Below, one piece after another: positions 31,298 to 43,807 of a DNA stretch of 64,000 bases. Every line of letters begins with the position of its first letter. Within the stretch, counting starts at the first letter, position 1. The position numbers and the translations under genes were made by a program. The notes under the pieces were generated by a model, which saw nothing but the letters and a program-made list of their open reading frames with translations, did no database searches and had not been told where the DNA came from. This stretch comes from Cliona cf. orientalis (Eukaryota > Porifera > Demospongiae > Clionaida > Clionaidae). The DNA is taken from the NCBI GenBank assembly GCA_963930775.1, contig OZ005690.1, positions 13,232,411-13,296,410 of the forward strand, read 5' to 3'.

Positions 31298-32567
31298 GTC
31301 ATGAGCAATAAATATAAAGGAGTGGTAATTAATTTTCAAGGTATCGTCGTTCTGCTATGGCAATAAGGTATTCATCATATATTAAAGTCTATTCTGTATT
31401 GGAGCTTTAGTAGCTCAAGCGGCTAAGCTGAGAAGGGACTGGTTAGTTTTGGCGATGGCAGCTATTTCAGGCACCAAAGACTATTAAAGACATATAGCTA
31501 AGTATGGTAAGTGCATGCAGCGGCACCTTGGATCATTTCCCTAACTCGGGCAACTATAAATGAAGCCGAAGTACTGACAGCAGCAACTCACCTTGGCCTC
31601 TGTGCGAATGAACAGTGCTCCACGTTCAACCATGGTTTAACGTTTCAACACTGCACTGCATATATATGGTGATCATGTGAGACATGTACGGGAAATTGGC
31701 GTGTTGCCACCCACGTGTACTGTGTGTTTCCCATAATATGTTTGTATTACGGGTCAAAGTTCAATATACAATTATTATCCGCTTCTCTCAATGGCTTGAA
31801 CTTGTAGGGGAGGGACTTATAAGCTAAGCAGAACGACCTAGAGTGCTACTAAGGGCCTTAAAAAAGCCTTTGAATGAGATCACTATAAGGCATCAGTACC
31901 CTAGAGAGCGCTATAATATCTACTGTATAACAGCGCTATAATCTGGGCACCAGGGCGACCACAGCCACCACTTAGAATATATATGTAGTTGTAACAAATA
32001 CTATGATCTGATTAGTCACTCGGAGGTCTCTATTTCTCATATAGACCTACAAGTATAGCCTAGGGCAAAGAAAGACGCATAGTGCAACAGTAGCCTAGTC
32101 CCAGGATAAATGTCATGGTTACAGTTGCTATATTCTAAATCAGTTAGAGACCTCGTCCAATGGTCTCTATGCCCTCAGGCCCTTAGTAGCACCCTCGCTT
32201 CGTTCGGGATGCTATATACAGCCTTGGCCCTTCAGGTCTTTTAAAATCTGTAGAGACCTTGGACTCGGTCTCTAACTATTGTATAGTAGCTATACATAGA
32301 TGTTGGGTAATAATAAAGGTGGTTGAGTAATGACTTAATTTATGCTACATATTATGTACAATTTTGTTGCTGTTAAACTACAAGCTCACCATATCATGAA
32401 CAGGGGGTAACTCAATCCTCTCCCTCTATCAATGCTGTGAGCAAAGGCTCACTGCATGCATATGACATCATCCTAAAAATTAATAGATCTACAGCCATTA
32501 GCTATCATCATGAGGGCTAGGGGGAGGGATCTGGGCCATGATGCTAACAATGATACAAGTAAATAAA
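31298..32567. other. Repeat-like non-coding stretch, no gene seen
   Basis: Local inverted motifs (GAGACCTCGTCCAATGGTCTC at about 32150, GTAGAGACCTTGGACTCGGTC at about 32250) hint at a degenerate foldback element. No supported exon. Confidence 0.4.
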
Positions 32568-32680
32568 ATTGAATGATGAAGTAGGGATGGTAGGGTCAAA
32601 ATGTATACAAATAAGATTTGTAGGGGCAATCACATTCACTATACATTCCTACACTTGCGCAAACCATAGGTCACCAAATC
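32568..32680. mobile_element. Family C MITE, left half only
   Basis: AAAATTGAATGATGAAGTAG through TACATTCCTACACTTGCGC matches the left arm of family C. Family D-like sequence follows directly. Confidence 0.65.
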
Positions 32681-32854
32681 ACTTCTACACTTCACGAAAC
32701 ATACCCCCTCCAGTTAACAAAATATGCTGCCCCCTCCACTTCAAAAACAGGCAAAACACACCCATGGTTCCATAAAACATGCCTTCTCTATATACACGAT
32801 ATAAGCGGGGAAGTTTATGGTGCAATTGAATTGGCACCATTCATTTATTACATA

Positions 32855-33018
32855 CTGTAGTGTCCCAGGTAAGCGCCCATGTACTGCGTTTCAAGGAGCC
32901 ACTGTAGCAGCTTCTATACAAATGTACGAAATTTCAATCCCAGGTATTAAGCGCTCATACGGTCCAAAATTGTGAGTTATGTTTAAGCGCTCATGGGCAC
33001 TTACCAGGGGCACCATAG
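32855..33018. mobile_element. Short degenerate MITE, related to 783-1378
   Basis: The left end TGTAGTGTCCCAGGTAAGCGCCCA (shortened: TCCCAGGTAAGCGCCCA) and right end TGGGCACTTACCAGGGG mirror each other, flanked by TA. The GTAAGCGCCCA sub-terminal motif is shared with the first MITE. Confidence 0.6.
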
Positions 33019-33661
33019 TAATCGTATAGTTATTTATTTGCCCTATACTTTCCCTTATATATTTGAGTACAGATTATAATCCTTATTGTTGTACTTGAAT
33101 TATTGCCTGGGACACAGTTCATACATGTAATTGTACTCTCATTTTGAGCCGCGGCTATATACTATTAATTTCAACCTTGCTGGAGGGCAGCTTTTATTAA
33201 TTTGGAGTGATACCTATTGGTGACATGGACAGGATAGACTAGGTTTTCATGACTGATTTTCAAAATTAATAGTGACATTTTCTGCCATGTTTTTGCCTTG
33301 AATTAACAATTGTTCATGGCTCACGATCGTTGCCACACCCACCCAATTATGTTTCCACATGCGTGCGGCTACTATTTCTTTCATAGAGCTCCATGTGCGG
33401 CTACTATTTGAGGGCAGCTACTAATCGGGGTGTGGCTTCTATTCAAATATATACAGTAATTCATGATAGAGTTGTTGGCAAGGTTACTCTCTATCCTGTC
33501 AGTTAAGACTCACAAATAGTTACAGCAAAATTAGATTCGGCTTTGCCTCGTCCACTTTTGACTATTGCTATATTTTCCTAATCGGACTCGTTTTACAGCA
33601 TCATTAACAGGATCTATATAATTATGCACACAAATTGTTAGATAACTTAATTAGCTACATT

Positions 33662-34211
33662 ATCTCCCCAGTAGCAATTTACTTTTCTGTGGTTATGAGG
33701 TAATTGTGGTGTAATCTATGATGAAATTATGATGCAACCTATGAGGTAATTATGAAAAAATCCAGGGCCTCGCTGGAGCCTTTCTGGGACTTGAAAATCA
33801 GTAAATATGTATAGTATCTTACGCGTGTATCCAGCGAATAGATTACAAGCTGAGCGCTACTTTATCTGAGAAGTATACTATTGGTTGAACTTCACGTGTT
33901 TTCTTCTTGGCTTACGTAATGCCGTGGATAAATAAAGCTAGCCTTGCGCTATATATAGCACGCATCATTGTCACAAGGGGCTGGCCCGTGCGCGACTGCA
34001 GCAGCGTGACCAACCTGAAGTTCGGAAGGAATACTGTGCTATCGAGTTCGTCTCTGTGATTGAAGCATCGAAACTTGTCGCTATCAAGGTTGAGAGTCGA
34101 TCTTAGACGCCATCTCCATGATTTCTGGGGCGAGCATCGATCGATGTGTACGCATTCTATTGACGACCTTTTACCACATGCACCATTACACTATGCAGCT
34201 ACTGGGGAGAT
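33662..34211. mobile_element. Family A MITE, copy 3, reverse orientation
   Basis: Same ends and interior as copies 1 and 2, inverted. No family B element is attached, which shows that A can stand alone. Confidence 0.78.
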
Positions 34212-35082
34212 GGTCAAGGGTTCATAGTTATATAAAATCATCTGTGCGGGGTGAGCCTTCATGAAAGTCATAAGATATAAGATTTCTTTGAAAGCATATA
34301 CAGGCATGCACATGGGGTTGGTACCCCATGCAATAGCTATGCCTGAGAATCTACCACAATAGACTGCTAATATATAGTCCAACAATGTTGATCACCTATA
34401 CTATATTTAGTAGTCTACTGTACATGCCATGACCATCATGAGTCCAAGTACCTGTAGCCAGGCCCTGAGGGGACAAGCGGTCACTTTCATGCTCAGGGAA
34501 GTGATGTTAATCGTGGACCTAGAGTGGTACAGCACTCACCTTTCCAGTTTTATGCCTTTTTACCTACACTGTACAGGCCTGAGTTGTCTCGTGTGCACAT
34601 AGTGCAGTGTGGGCACATGCGCATGATGACCATTACCTTACGCATTCAAAATTTTATCTCTCTCCTCACTGAAATGATCACCCTGCAAACATACATGTAT
34701 ACAAGTATATATATATATATATACATATACATATAAAATCGCTTCCTGTCTCTCGTGTATTCAGGGCTCGCTCAGGCTCGCCCCGAATAAGGATAATGCT
34801 TCATTATTAGATTCAAAACTTGAAAACTAGGGGAGTTAATTCTACTGCATTCAAATGTGAGTGGTGCATGTGTAGGCATTTAATATTGTATACATCTGCC
34901 AGTGAGTTCAATTTTGATGGGTTTTCTCGTCTACTGTCTGCTCCTCCTGATAGCTGCTCAGGCTTGCCCTACTACACAGGGATGAAAACTGAAAACAACG
35001 GTTGGCCATCTGCCATTTTCCGTCCATTTAAACCAATGGCCGTCTTTTCTCGGCCACTTGGCTGGAGTTGGTTCCCAAGTTA
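34212..35082. other. Non-coding stretch with a (TA)n microsatellite
   Basis: (TA)n lies at about 34707-34725. No exon is supported. Confidence 0.4.
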
Positions 35083-36275
35083 ATAGAGCCTCCACAGAGG
35101 GAAGCTACACAAACGAAAGTAATTTATGCCAAGCATAATGGCAGACCAGGTTGTCAACATGGCTGGCTAGCTGCTTTCTGACAGATGATCTTCAAATTAA
35201 TTTTACACCAACTCCAGTCCTGCCCAGATGTCTGAGTAATAAGCTAAACACTTCCTTATGGTCAAAGAGAAGCCATCTGGCGAAACTTGATGCACCGTAT
35301 TCATTTGTGGTTTGTCTTGGTATGGTCCATTACTCACTATGGGAAATGCCTGTGCATGGGCGAACTGTCACCCATAACCTTAATTGGTCGACAAGTTTGA
35401 TGGAGTGAAAGGGGCACATTTGGTGGAGTGGAGGGGTAGCTAGCTATAGTTTTACAAGTCAGACCCTCACACTCTGCAGTATTTAGTTCTGTCAGGATAA
35501 GCACGTGAGGCAAGGGTCCGGCCAACTACCTATGCCCGTTTGGATCGATGATTGCATAACATCGTAACATTTCGATGCATGACCCGCAACTGCAAGATGT
35601 AGTTCAAAATCTTGCTCGAAAACGGTAGCTATAGCCATGGAAGCACAAGAAACAAATTGAACAAGCGACAGTACTTTTTCAATAGTAGAAAATATGCCCA
35701 AACAGTAAGTCAGCTTCCAATAACCTCGCCGTTCACTAGCGATACGTGGGGTAAAAATTTAACGTGACATAATCATATTTTCCATGAAACTGATTGGCCA
35801 GACAATATCTTGTCTGGCTGGATCCAAACAGGCATAGGCAGTGGGCCAGGCCCTCCCTCCGCGTGTTTTTCCTGAATGAACTAAAATGCTGTAGAGTGTG
35901 AGGGTCTGGCTTGCGAGACTTGGGTAGCTATGCTTAGTGAAATAAAAGGCTATGTTTGGTGGAGTGGCTTATACTGTGATTCTTTCCTTCATTGTATCCG
36001 GAATTTGTACACCCTGCACATTTGTGGGCATGATCTCAAAGCAGTGACTGCGCACACATGTGCAGATCTTCATTAGTCTTCTGCATGAACTTTAATCATA
36101 GATCACCAAATCACTACTGCACTTCACGAAACACACCCCCTCCAATTAACAAATATGTGGCCCCTCCATTTCATAAACAGGTAAAATACACCAGTCCATG
36201 GTTCCATAAAACATGCCCCCTCTACATGTATATAAGAGGAAAGGTTATGGTGCCTAATTTTAATTGGCACTATAT
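35083..36275 (+). repeat. Dispersed repeat D, longer copy
   Basis: GAGCCTCCACAGAGGGAAGC at its start and CACTTCACGAAACACACCCC near its end recur in the same order at 37601-38290. The end alone recurs at about 32681-32835. This copy contains extra sequence (about 35410-35930) not found in the other. No conserved frame; family unknown. Confidence 0.65.
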
Positions 36276-36356
36276 TTATCTCTCATATCGGTATTAGTAA
36301 ACAAAGGGTGGGTACAGATGAACCCACAAGCATCCCCCTTGGCCGTGACTTGGTCA

Positions 36357-36969
36357 TACAGTACCGCTCACAGGTAATTTGACAAACGAGTGCGAGTGAC
36401 ACATGCACCTGCTGGCGAGTCAATTTCCGGCAACCGCATGTACCTGGTACCTGTTTTGAGTGCATGCGCTCGCGCGGGCACATGCAAGTATTCAAGACTC
36501 AACCGCAAAAAAAATCTAGCTAGTTTGTGAGCTAAGTATAGTTTTACTGCCTCTTTTTCTCAGCAAGCTTGCTAAGGCTTTCTCGTGCCTTGGTGGGTGA
36601 CAGTGCTCACGTTCACGAGTATTTGAGACTCGGCATGAAAAATACAGAGAATAGGAAGCTTATCTATACCTAGCGAATCTCTTAATCACCTCTCTTTGCT
36701 CAGTAAACTCACCAGTGTTCATCAAAGAGTACAATAAGCGCATAAACTGCCTGTTGTCTCGATCTTGCCACCATTATCTTGTCAGTGCAATAATCGGACC
36801 ACGCCCTATACGTACTCTTAAGTGCATATGGATATGCATGAGTGTGTGAGCACTCACGCTTGCGCGTCGAGGGCGCCTTTTGTATCTGCACGTAAACATC
36901 CAGGCCATGCGAGTCAACCCTCCTTGCTACTCACACTCATTCGTCAAATTACCTGTGATCGGTACTGTA
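36357..36969. mobile_element. Family E MITE, copy 1
   Basis: TACAGTACCGCTCACAGGTA (36357) and the complement ending GGTACTGTA (36969) are inverted. The next block, TTGACAAACGAGTGCGAGTG, is also mirrored. A second copy is at 53183-53799. Confidence 0.8.
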
Positions 36970-37600
36970 GATCTTGAGGGTGCCAAGGACAAAGTGATGG
37001 ATGAGAAGTTAACAGCAAACATGTTTGCAAGGCCTCTCCTCTCCTGCAACTGTACTACCACAGCAGTAACAAGTATGCCAGTACATACATAAACTTCTAC
37101 ATGCTTGATAGGATAGGAAAGAATCCAAAATATTATGAGAGGTGTGTGGTGGAAGTGACTATCTTTACTTGTTTCATTTTCAGTATCATGCATCCCTGTC
37201 ATGTACAGTTTATGTTTGCAGTTAAAGTGTACATTGTGTATATATAATATTATGCATTGTGCATCTCTCTGTCTTGTCACCCCACTAACAATAAACTGTG
37301 GTACATGTATGTTTAAGGTTATCGGTGGCAGTTTGCATCAAGAAATTTTTGAGAGTAGCAACTACATTTGTATCTCCACAAGGGAAGCAGCTACATGTAT
37401 GAAGCTGAAACGAAAACGAAAATATAGCTAACATGGTGATAAAAGCAGCTGTCATAATATTGAAGTGACCTTCCCATCGTGAAAGTCGGGCTGTGACTGC
37501 CGTTATCTCGATCTCTTGCGTCAAGTTTTAAATAGATAAAGGCTTCTAGTGTACTTTCTACTGCTTATTTATGAAGTACTTAATTTATTCCAGTGCTGGA
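36970..37600. other. Non-coding stretch, no gene seen
   Basis: No supported exon on either strand. Confidence 0.35.
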
Positions 37601-38290
37601 GTTGGTTCCCAAATTTATAGAGCCTCCACAGAGGGAAAGCTACACAAATGAAGGTAATTTACACCAAGCGTAATGGCGGACCAGGTCGTCAACACAGCTG
37701 TCCAGCTGCTTTCTGACAGGTGGCCTTCAAATTTACACCAACTCCACCACTTCCCAAATGTCTGCTTCCTTATGGTCAAAGAGAAGCCATCTAAGCAAAA
37801 CTTGACACACTGTTTTCATTTGTGGTTTGTCTTGGTATGCTCCATTACTCACTATGGGAAGTGCCCGTGGGTGGGCGAACTGTCACCCATAACCTTAATT
37901 GGTGGAGTGGAGGAGAAGGCAAGTTTGATGGAGTGAAAGGGACACATTCAGTGGAATGGAGGGGGTAGTCATGCTTAGCGAAATGGAGGAGTATGTTTGG
38001 TGGAGTGAAGGGAGCACACTTTTACCTTGATTCCTTCCTTCATTGTATCTGGAATTTGTAAATCCTGCATATTATGGGTGTGGTCACAAAGCAGTGAGTG
38101 CGCACGCACGCACATACGCATGCACGTACGCACACATCAGCCTTCTGCGTAAAATTTAATCCTACATGTAGGTCACGAAATCACTTTAGGTACTTCCACA
38201 AACACACCCCCTCCAATTAACAAAATATGTGGCCCCTCCATTTCATAAGCAGGCAAAGTACATCAGTCCATGATTCCACTATGAGGGCTA
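37601..38290 (+). repeat. Dispersed repeat D, shorter copy
   Basis: It parallels 35083-36275 from GAGCCTCCACAGAGGGAAAG to the CACACCCCCTCCAATTAAC block, with an internal deletion. Confidence 0.65.
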
Positions 38291-38435
38291 TAGGGGAGGG
38301 GCTCTGGGCCATGATGCTAATGTTAGCATGAATTAATAATAATGTCCTGTCATGTGATATTTGGACCCCGAAATATTTCGACCCCCATGCAGACCCTGAC
38401 GACTAACCCTGCCATACAGATCCTGGGGGAATGAG

Positions 38436-39065
38436 GCAATCATGAGATATGTGACTGAACACTACTAATAGCATGCATGCTATGTGCAATCGAGTGCCAA
38501 TTAGTACAGTGTGCATGCGCAGATGAAAGTAGCATCGAACATCGAACGTATGCTATTATTGTGTAGACCACACCCCTCATTGCAGGCCAAGTGTAATGGC
38601 GACGTTCTCACTCTGCTCAAACGTCCAATCTACCACCAGATCATCACAAAGAGCAGACATCGCAGCACCAAACTTTGAACCTATGCTATTATTGTGTAGA
38701 CCACACCTCTCACTGCAGGCCAAGTATAATGGCGACGTTCTCACTATGCTCAAACTTCAAATCTACCACCAGACCATGACAAAGAGCAGACATCGCTTCT
38801 CGCTTTGCTCGAGGTTCGCTGGCCTGCCGAGCAGGCTTGCCAAAACGCACAGGACTTGCACCGTTCGCTCAAGCTTGAGAATGCATCTCTATGACCCAGG
38901 GCTAGGCCCTGGCAACCTCGTTTGTGCATACGGTACAACAATTCTGACCAATCGTGAGTCTTCTGAACTTGTAGGAGAGTGCATATTTTATGCCCTCCAG
39001 GTTAAGACACAGGCTATATAAGAAAATTGTCACTCTGAAAAATATTTTTCGTTGTATATAGTATG
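38436..39065 (+). repeat. Dispersed repeat S, copy 3, with an internal duplication
   Basis: It follows the order of the copies at 8284-9230. The segment CTACCACCAGA...GAGCAGACATCGC occurs twice (about 38628-38663 and 38763-38800), so part of the unit is duplicated here. Confidence 0.65.
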
Positions 39066-39899
39066 AAAATGTGCAGCTAGTGGAGGCAATACATGCCAAA
39101 CACGAGCAATAGCGAGGTGTTTGCATTTAAGGGGGGCAGATTAGAGCAAATCAGACATAGGTACAATAGGTCAGACCTGACACAAAGGCTAGTATCACAC
39201 AAACATGCTGAATCAGTGGTCCAGGTGTACCTACTTTCCTATATTGTATTATTGTTGGAGCATGGTTGGATGTAGCTATAGGTCCAGGAAAAGAAGTTGT
39301 AGCTAGTTATATGCATTTAATAACAATGAATAGGCAAACAATAATATCAGGTCATCATGGTATGTATAGTTTCATTGATGAAAGTAATGACAACCATGAG
39401 CCACTCCGAGGGCAATAAAAAAAGGACAGTAACAAACAATTGAATAAAATCAAAGGATGAAGTAGGGATGGCAGTGCCAAACAATACACAAACAAGATTC
39501 GCAGGGATAACGTACCACACCCACTATACATCCCTACGCTTGCTTTTTGAGTGCCTGTGCACACACATAACAGGGTTGCATACAGGGGGGGGGGGGGGGG
39601 GCGCACTGGGTTTCCCCCCTCCAGCCTGAGTTCCCCCCTCCCTCCAAGAATTCCATAATAATATAATATAATATTATGTACAGGGTTTTGTAGAATCTTT
39701 GCACCATCAGGAGTGTTCCCTGGCCTGATGGATGAATGTAAACATGTGGTCATATATAGATGAGTAACCTCCAGACTTTAAGCTCACCACTAATTACCAT
39801 AGCAGCTGTACTACAATTAACATGCTTCAGCACGCACAAATAGTAGCAGGCATATAGCGTGCATGCACACAATTTTGAATTTACAGCGTGTAGTTCAAA

Positions 39900-40784
39900 A
39901 TGTCTTGTGAGCCTAACCGAACCAAAGGTTATTCCAGTTATCTCAGATGGAGGATGGTGTACCAGGTGGAGTTTTTGCATAAGTCACGTCGAAAAGTAGC
40001 ACAAAACTTGTGTGTTGATCCATCCACAGTAAGTAGAACTCCATCACTATTCAATGCTTCTGGAAGTGTGGAAGAGAGGAAGTATCCTCCAAACACTGGA
40101 ACAGCAGTTTTAACAGAGATAGACAAAATCATTATTCTGGAAACTGTTGTTGAGAAGCCTGAGACATATCTACGTGAGATCCAGCAGACTCTCATTCAAG
40201 AGACTGGAACTGATGTAGACACCAGCACCATTTGGAGATTTCTGCAGACCTCCAACATCACAAGGCAGAAGATGGTAATGGTAGCCAAATAAAGGAGTGA
40301 AGTACAGAGAGCAGAGTATCTCCATGACATGCAAGTCTTCCATTGGCCACCCTGAAATGCTGGTATTCGTGGATGAAACAGGTGCAGACAGAAGGAATTG
40401 TCTAAGGAGATTTGGATATAGTTTACGGGGTAGACCTGCTGTCTCAAAGAAGCTCCTTGTGCGTGGACAACGTGTTTCAGCTATAGCATCTATGTCCACT
40501 GATGGAATTCTAGACTGTGTCACCTACACAGGTTCAGTGACAGGTGATATAAGTTCAAGCACTTCATTCGCCATTCTCTCCTTCCTCAGTTGCAGCCATT
40601 TGATGGGGTGAATCCTCGGAGCATTGTAGTACTGGATAATGCAGGTGGAGTGGTTGATCTTATAGAGTCCACAGGCGCACTTGTGCAATTCCTGCCTCCC
40701 TATAGTCCGGACCTCAATCCCATTGAAGAAGCGTTTTCAAAAGTGAAGTCAGCCTTGAAAGCTAATTTAATGAATGCCTACTAG
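39900..40784 (+). pseudogene. IS630/Tc1-superfamily transposase, decayed
   Basis: The first 130 codons (39900-40288) are a paired-type HTH region (HKSRRKVAQNLCVDPSTVSR, YLREIQQTLIQETG). TAA at about 40289-40291 stands where related proteins read through. The frame shifts near 40350 just before MLVFVDETGADRRNCLRRFG, which carries the first catalytic Asp, and again near 40545. The third part has VVLDNAGG (second Asp) and PPYSPDLNPIEEAFSKVKSA (final Glu). Only about 29-30 residues separate those two, fewer than the usual 34 or so, so a small deletion is likely. It is not functional. Confidence 0.82.
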
Positions 40785-40947
40785 ACATTATTGATACAGA
40801 ATCTTTTGTACTGCATGCATTCACATCAATAACTGCCAACAATTGTAAAGAATGGGTACAACATCCTGGTTATGATTAACTATTTGCACATCAACAATTC
40901 AAATCAAAGTTGCTAGCTATGCATGTTATGTTGTACAATGTAATTCC

Positions 40948-42009
40948 TCACTGAAGCGACTTGAGGGTGCTCAAAATGCGCTCCTTTTCATCTGCAAATT
41001 CACTCTCAGAGATGACATTTTCTTTGTACAAGCTCTTGAGCGTCTTCAGGTCTTCCAAGCTGCTACGGCGCAACTGGGCATATTTCATTGGTGACAGCTT
41101 CGATGAAATCCCAGTGGAAGTGGTGGCTCTCTTTGGTGATTCACTGGTCACATGGGACAATCGACACGACTGTGCAAAAGCCACTGCTGCGTCAACCAGT
41201 GCATCTGACAGATTGCTCTTTTTGTTCTTTTTACTACTTGAGGAGCCATCTTGCAAGAGAGGAATAGGAGGTATGTTATCATAGTCATCATATCGTCCCC
41301 TGCTGATGAGCTTGGCCCAAAATCTCAGCTTTGGATTAGCCATATCAGGATGCTTTGCCTTTAGTTTCTTATAGACTTCATCATCATCTGCTGTGACAGA
41401 CAGCGATGGCACATCCTGGACATCTGTTTTCCTCTTCTTGGAAGCCGACTCACCCTCTGATCTGCCGGCATCAGCAATTTCGCTACGACCGTCACACCAC
41501 AAAGTGATTTTTGATCCGTCATCAAATGAATTGTACATAGCCCTCAAATCCCTCTCCTCTACAATCCAGCGTTTGGTATTTCCTTTGAGGTAACCTATCT
41601 GAAACTCAGTAGTAGAGGGAATATCATGAGGAAAGGCTTCGCGAAGCTTTTCTCTCAACATAGTGGGGGTTTTGAATGCTTCTGACACACCATGCCACAT
41701 TCTCACGATGTAATCACTCTTCTTTTTCGGGTTAATAATTTTAACTAGGTAATTGTAGCTTCCAGAATCATCATCGCTGTCCGATCCGCTTCCACGTTCG
41801 TACAGCAAGGTCTGTTGGGTACGATTACTGTTGCCCCCAACACCCGTAGTGTGTTGAGGTGGTGGAAAACGCAGGCAAATGTTTGTACCTTCAAAATGCT
41901 GTAAATTATGAAGATGATAGTGCGTAGGAGCTGCAGCAGACTGTTGGTAGAGTAGTGGAGATGGCCAGGGCATCCCAGGATTCCAAGCATTTTGCTCCAT
42001 CTTTAGCAC
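40948..42009 (-). CDS. Accessory protein of the transposon, SHOCT-like C-terminus
   Basis: One exon encodes 353 residues with no interruption, although the partner transposase is broken. Residues 1-75 are low-complexity (Pro/His/Gln-rich). About 85-170 form a compact globular region (YNYLVKIINPKKKSDYIVRM ... FQIGYLKGNTKRWIVEERDL ... KITLWCDG), ubiquitin-like in feel but not assigned. About 175-195 are basic (KKRKT, possible nuclear signal). The last 35 residues (LEDLKTLKSLYKENVISESEF...) resemble a SHOCT-type short C-terminal helix pair. The function is unknown. It sits inside the transposon's inverted repeats, tail to tail with the transposase. It may be a transposon gene or a captured host gene. 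Confidence 0.68.
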   Translation of the reverse strand: MLKMEQNAWNPGMPWPSPLLYQQSAAAPTHYHLHNLQHFEGTNICLRFPPPQHTTGVGGNSNRTQQTLLYERGSGSDSDDDSGSYNYLVKIINPKKKSDYIVRMWHGVSEAFKTPTMLREKLREAFPHDIPSTTEFQIGYLKGNTKRWIVEERDLRAMYNSFDDGSKITLWCDGRSEIADAGRSEGESASKKRKTDVQDVPSLSVTADDDEVYKKLKAKHPDMANPKLRFWAKLISRGRYDDYDNIPPIPLLQDGSSSSKKNKKSNLSDALVDAAVAFAQSCRLSHVTSESPKRATTSTGISSKLSPMKYAQLRRSSLEDLKTLKSLYKENVISESEFADEKERILSTLKSLQ

Positions 42010-42841
42010 AAAACGAGAGCCACGAGGTAGCGCACACTGATCAGCTGACTGTACTGTACGCGCGCTTCTAATATGTGCATATTAGCATGTATGTACTATA
42101 TGCGTGTGCATAGCACGTGCACATTCCAATAAGGCTGACAAGCGTGTACTTTGGTGTAGCTGTATAAACAAATGGGTACTTCCCAGTTGCTACCTTATTT
42201 GGAAGAAACAAACCAGCTAGCCTGACTGTTGCAAAGATTCTGCAAAACCCTGTATATAGCACAAATAATATGATTACATACACAAACAAGAAGACATCAT
42301 TTGTTATCACAGCATTATTGTGTGACTTATTTACTAGTATATGCATGGCAGCGGTGCATACACACACATAAAAGTAAGTCATCCGTGAGATCCCCCCCCC
42401 CCCCCCCCCCCCAGAAAAAAATCCTGTATGCAACCCTGCGTAATACTATTATAATATTAGGGGCACATGCAGGAATGGAAAATCAATACCGTAAACCATG
42501 GATCAATAAATATAGCGATAGTTTATATACTGAATCAGAAGTGTGTGTTACTAATCATTGAGAAAAGCAAGCAAAGGGATGTATAGTGGGTGTGATACGT
42601 TATCCCTACAAATCTTGTTTGTATACTCTTTGGCACTGCCATCCCTACTTCATCCTTTGATTTTATTTAATTGTTTTTATACTTGTATACATATAGATGG
42701 CCATAGGGTAGCCTGGCCAGATGACTTCGATAAATAAATTACATTAGTCTAACAAGTATGTTTAATATCACAATCATAGAATAATGTGGTTAGTATGCAT
42801 GCATGATCATCTACTGACAGTTCATGCTCACAAACCATATA

Positions 42842-43232
42842 CCGTAGAATCCCGCAATTACGCCCCCCCCCCTTGCGCACAAGCCCCCCTACATTTTTAG
42901 CTCAAGTTCCTGCATAGGTAGTTTTGTCTCATGTATAAGCCCCCACCACCCCCCGCCTCCCTGACAATAAATTTCAGATATTACAAACCATAAGCCAAGT
43001 AAAAAAACTAACAAAGTAGCTATTTGTGTCATAATTATTATGCCTTACTTTATCGTTTTTCTCGAGTTTTGCCCATAAAACAGCCAGAGAAAGTACAGAG
43101 ATTGTGCGCCCACGTGGCATTCGACGGTCAGTAATGGTTGTCACACGGCAATGTTTACATCCCGCGTATAAGCCCCCGCTTTCGCCCAATGCTAGCATGC
43201 ACAAAGGGGGGCATAATTGCGGGATTCTACGG
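42842..43232. mobile_element. MITE, TIR CCGTAGAATCCCGCAATTAC
   Basis: CCGTAGAATCCCGCAATTAC and the complement ending ATTCTACGG are flanked by TA (42840-42841 and 43233-43234). Sub-terminal blocks GCCCCCC and AAGCCCCC repeat inside. Confidence 0.8.
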
Positions 43233-43241
43233 TATACTTTT

Positions 43242-43511
43242 AGACTTGTGTCGTACCCAGGGCCTTCAAGAGGAGGAGAAAAGGCCTGGTACAGGTGCAC
43301 ATTGCACGCACGTGCGCCGGGGAGCCCCAGAAAAATTTGGGGTAATCAGATACTATCGTATACTCTCCGTTTATCGTCCATAAAACTGTATGTCATGCAG
43401 AACCCGCGAATGGTAACGTGACCGGTTGCTATGGAAACCCAGTGCATGCGCGCGCAGTGTGTACCAGGCCCTTTTTCCTCCTCCTCTTGAAGAGCCTGGG
43501 TACGAGGCTAA
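43242..43511. mobile_element. MITE with about 50-bp arms (GTACCCAGGGCCTTCAAGAG)
   Basis: GTACCCAGGGCCTTCAAGAG at about 43254 pairs with CTCTTGAAGAGCCTGGGTAC at about 43484. The arms continue through the AGGAGGA and GGCCTGGTAC blocks. It abuts the previous MITE. Confidence 0.78.
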
Positions 43512-43807
43512 TATAGACTATGTTTAGTCTATTGCACCTCCCTGTGCAAGAGTGCCCATTAGTACAGTGCGTATATGCAGATGGAAGACTACACCATTCT
43601 CCAGCTCATTGTAAGATACTGTACTCAAGGATGTCAAAAATTATGCCAAGGCCAAACTGAGAGCCTGGCTCTTTCAATTTGGAATACATGTACTCAGTGG
43701 CGTCGCCAGGGGGATACATGTGGATTTATTTACCTATAGCCTGTCACAGTACTTGTGGTTTGGGTGAGCAAGGCCTATGCTGTGAAATAGCGGCATCATC
43801 CTACCTA

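Larger units (their letters stand above)
39571..42438. mobile_element. IS630/Tc1-type transposon with accessory gene (2.87 kb)
   Basis: The ends are CAGGGTTGCATACAGG and CCTGTATGCAACCCTG, with TA a few bases outside each. Just inside are G x17 (39585-39601) and C x21 (42392-42412). A decayed transposase runs on + (39900-40784) and an intact unrelated protein gene on - (40948-42009), convergent. This is the same layout as the two larger elements, with a different accessory gene. Confidence 0.82.
39440..42690. mobile_element. Family C MITE split by a 2.9-kb transposon
   Basis: The left half lies at 39440-39560 (AAAGGATGAAGTAGGGATGG ... CATCCCTACGCTTGCTTTTT). The right half lies at about 42560-42680 (AAGCAAGCAAAGGGATGTAT ... 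CCATCCCTACTTCATCCTTT). The intervening element is 39571-42438. Confidence 0.8.

Noticed and set aside
31405..31470. tRNA-like A box (TAGCTCAAGCGGCTAAGC)
   Set aside because: No B box or cloverleaf follows; probably chance or a worn SINE.
39571..39620. Virus or telomere-like G-rich end
   Set aside because: The G-run is one homopolymer inside a transposon terminus, not a telomeric repeat.
40289..40320. Intron after KM in the third transposase (GT at about 40273, AG at about 40301)
   Set aside because: It would be under 30 bp. The conserved reading runs straight through, so a stop mutation is the simpler explanation.
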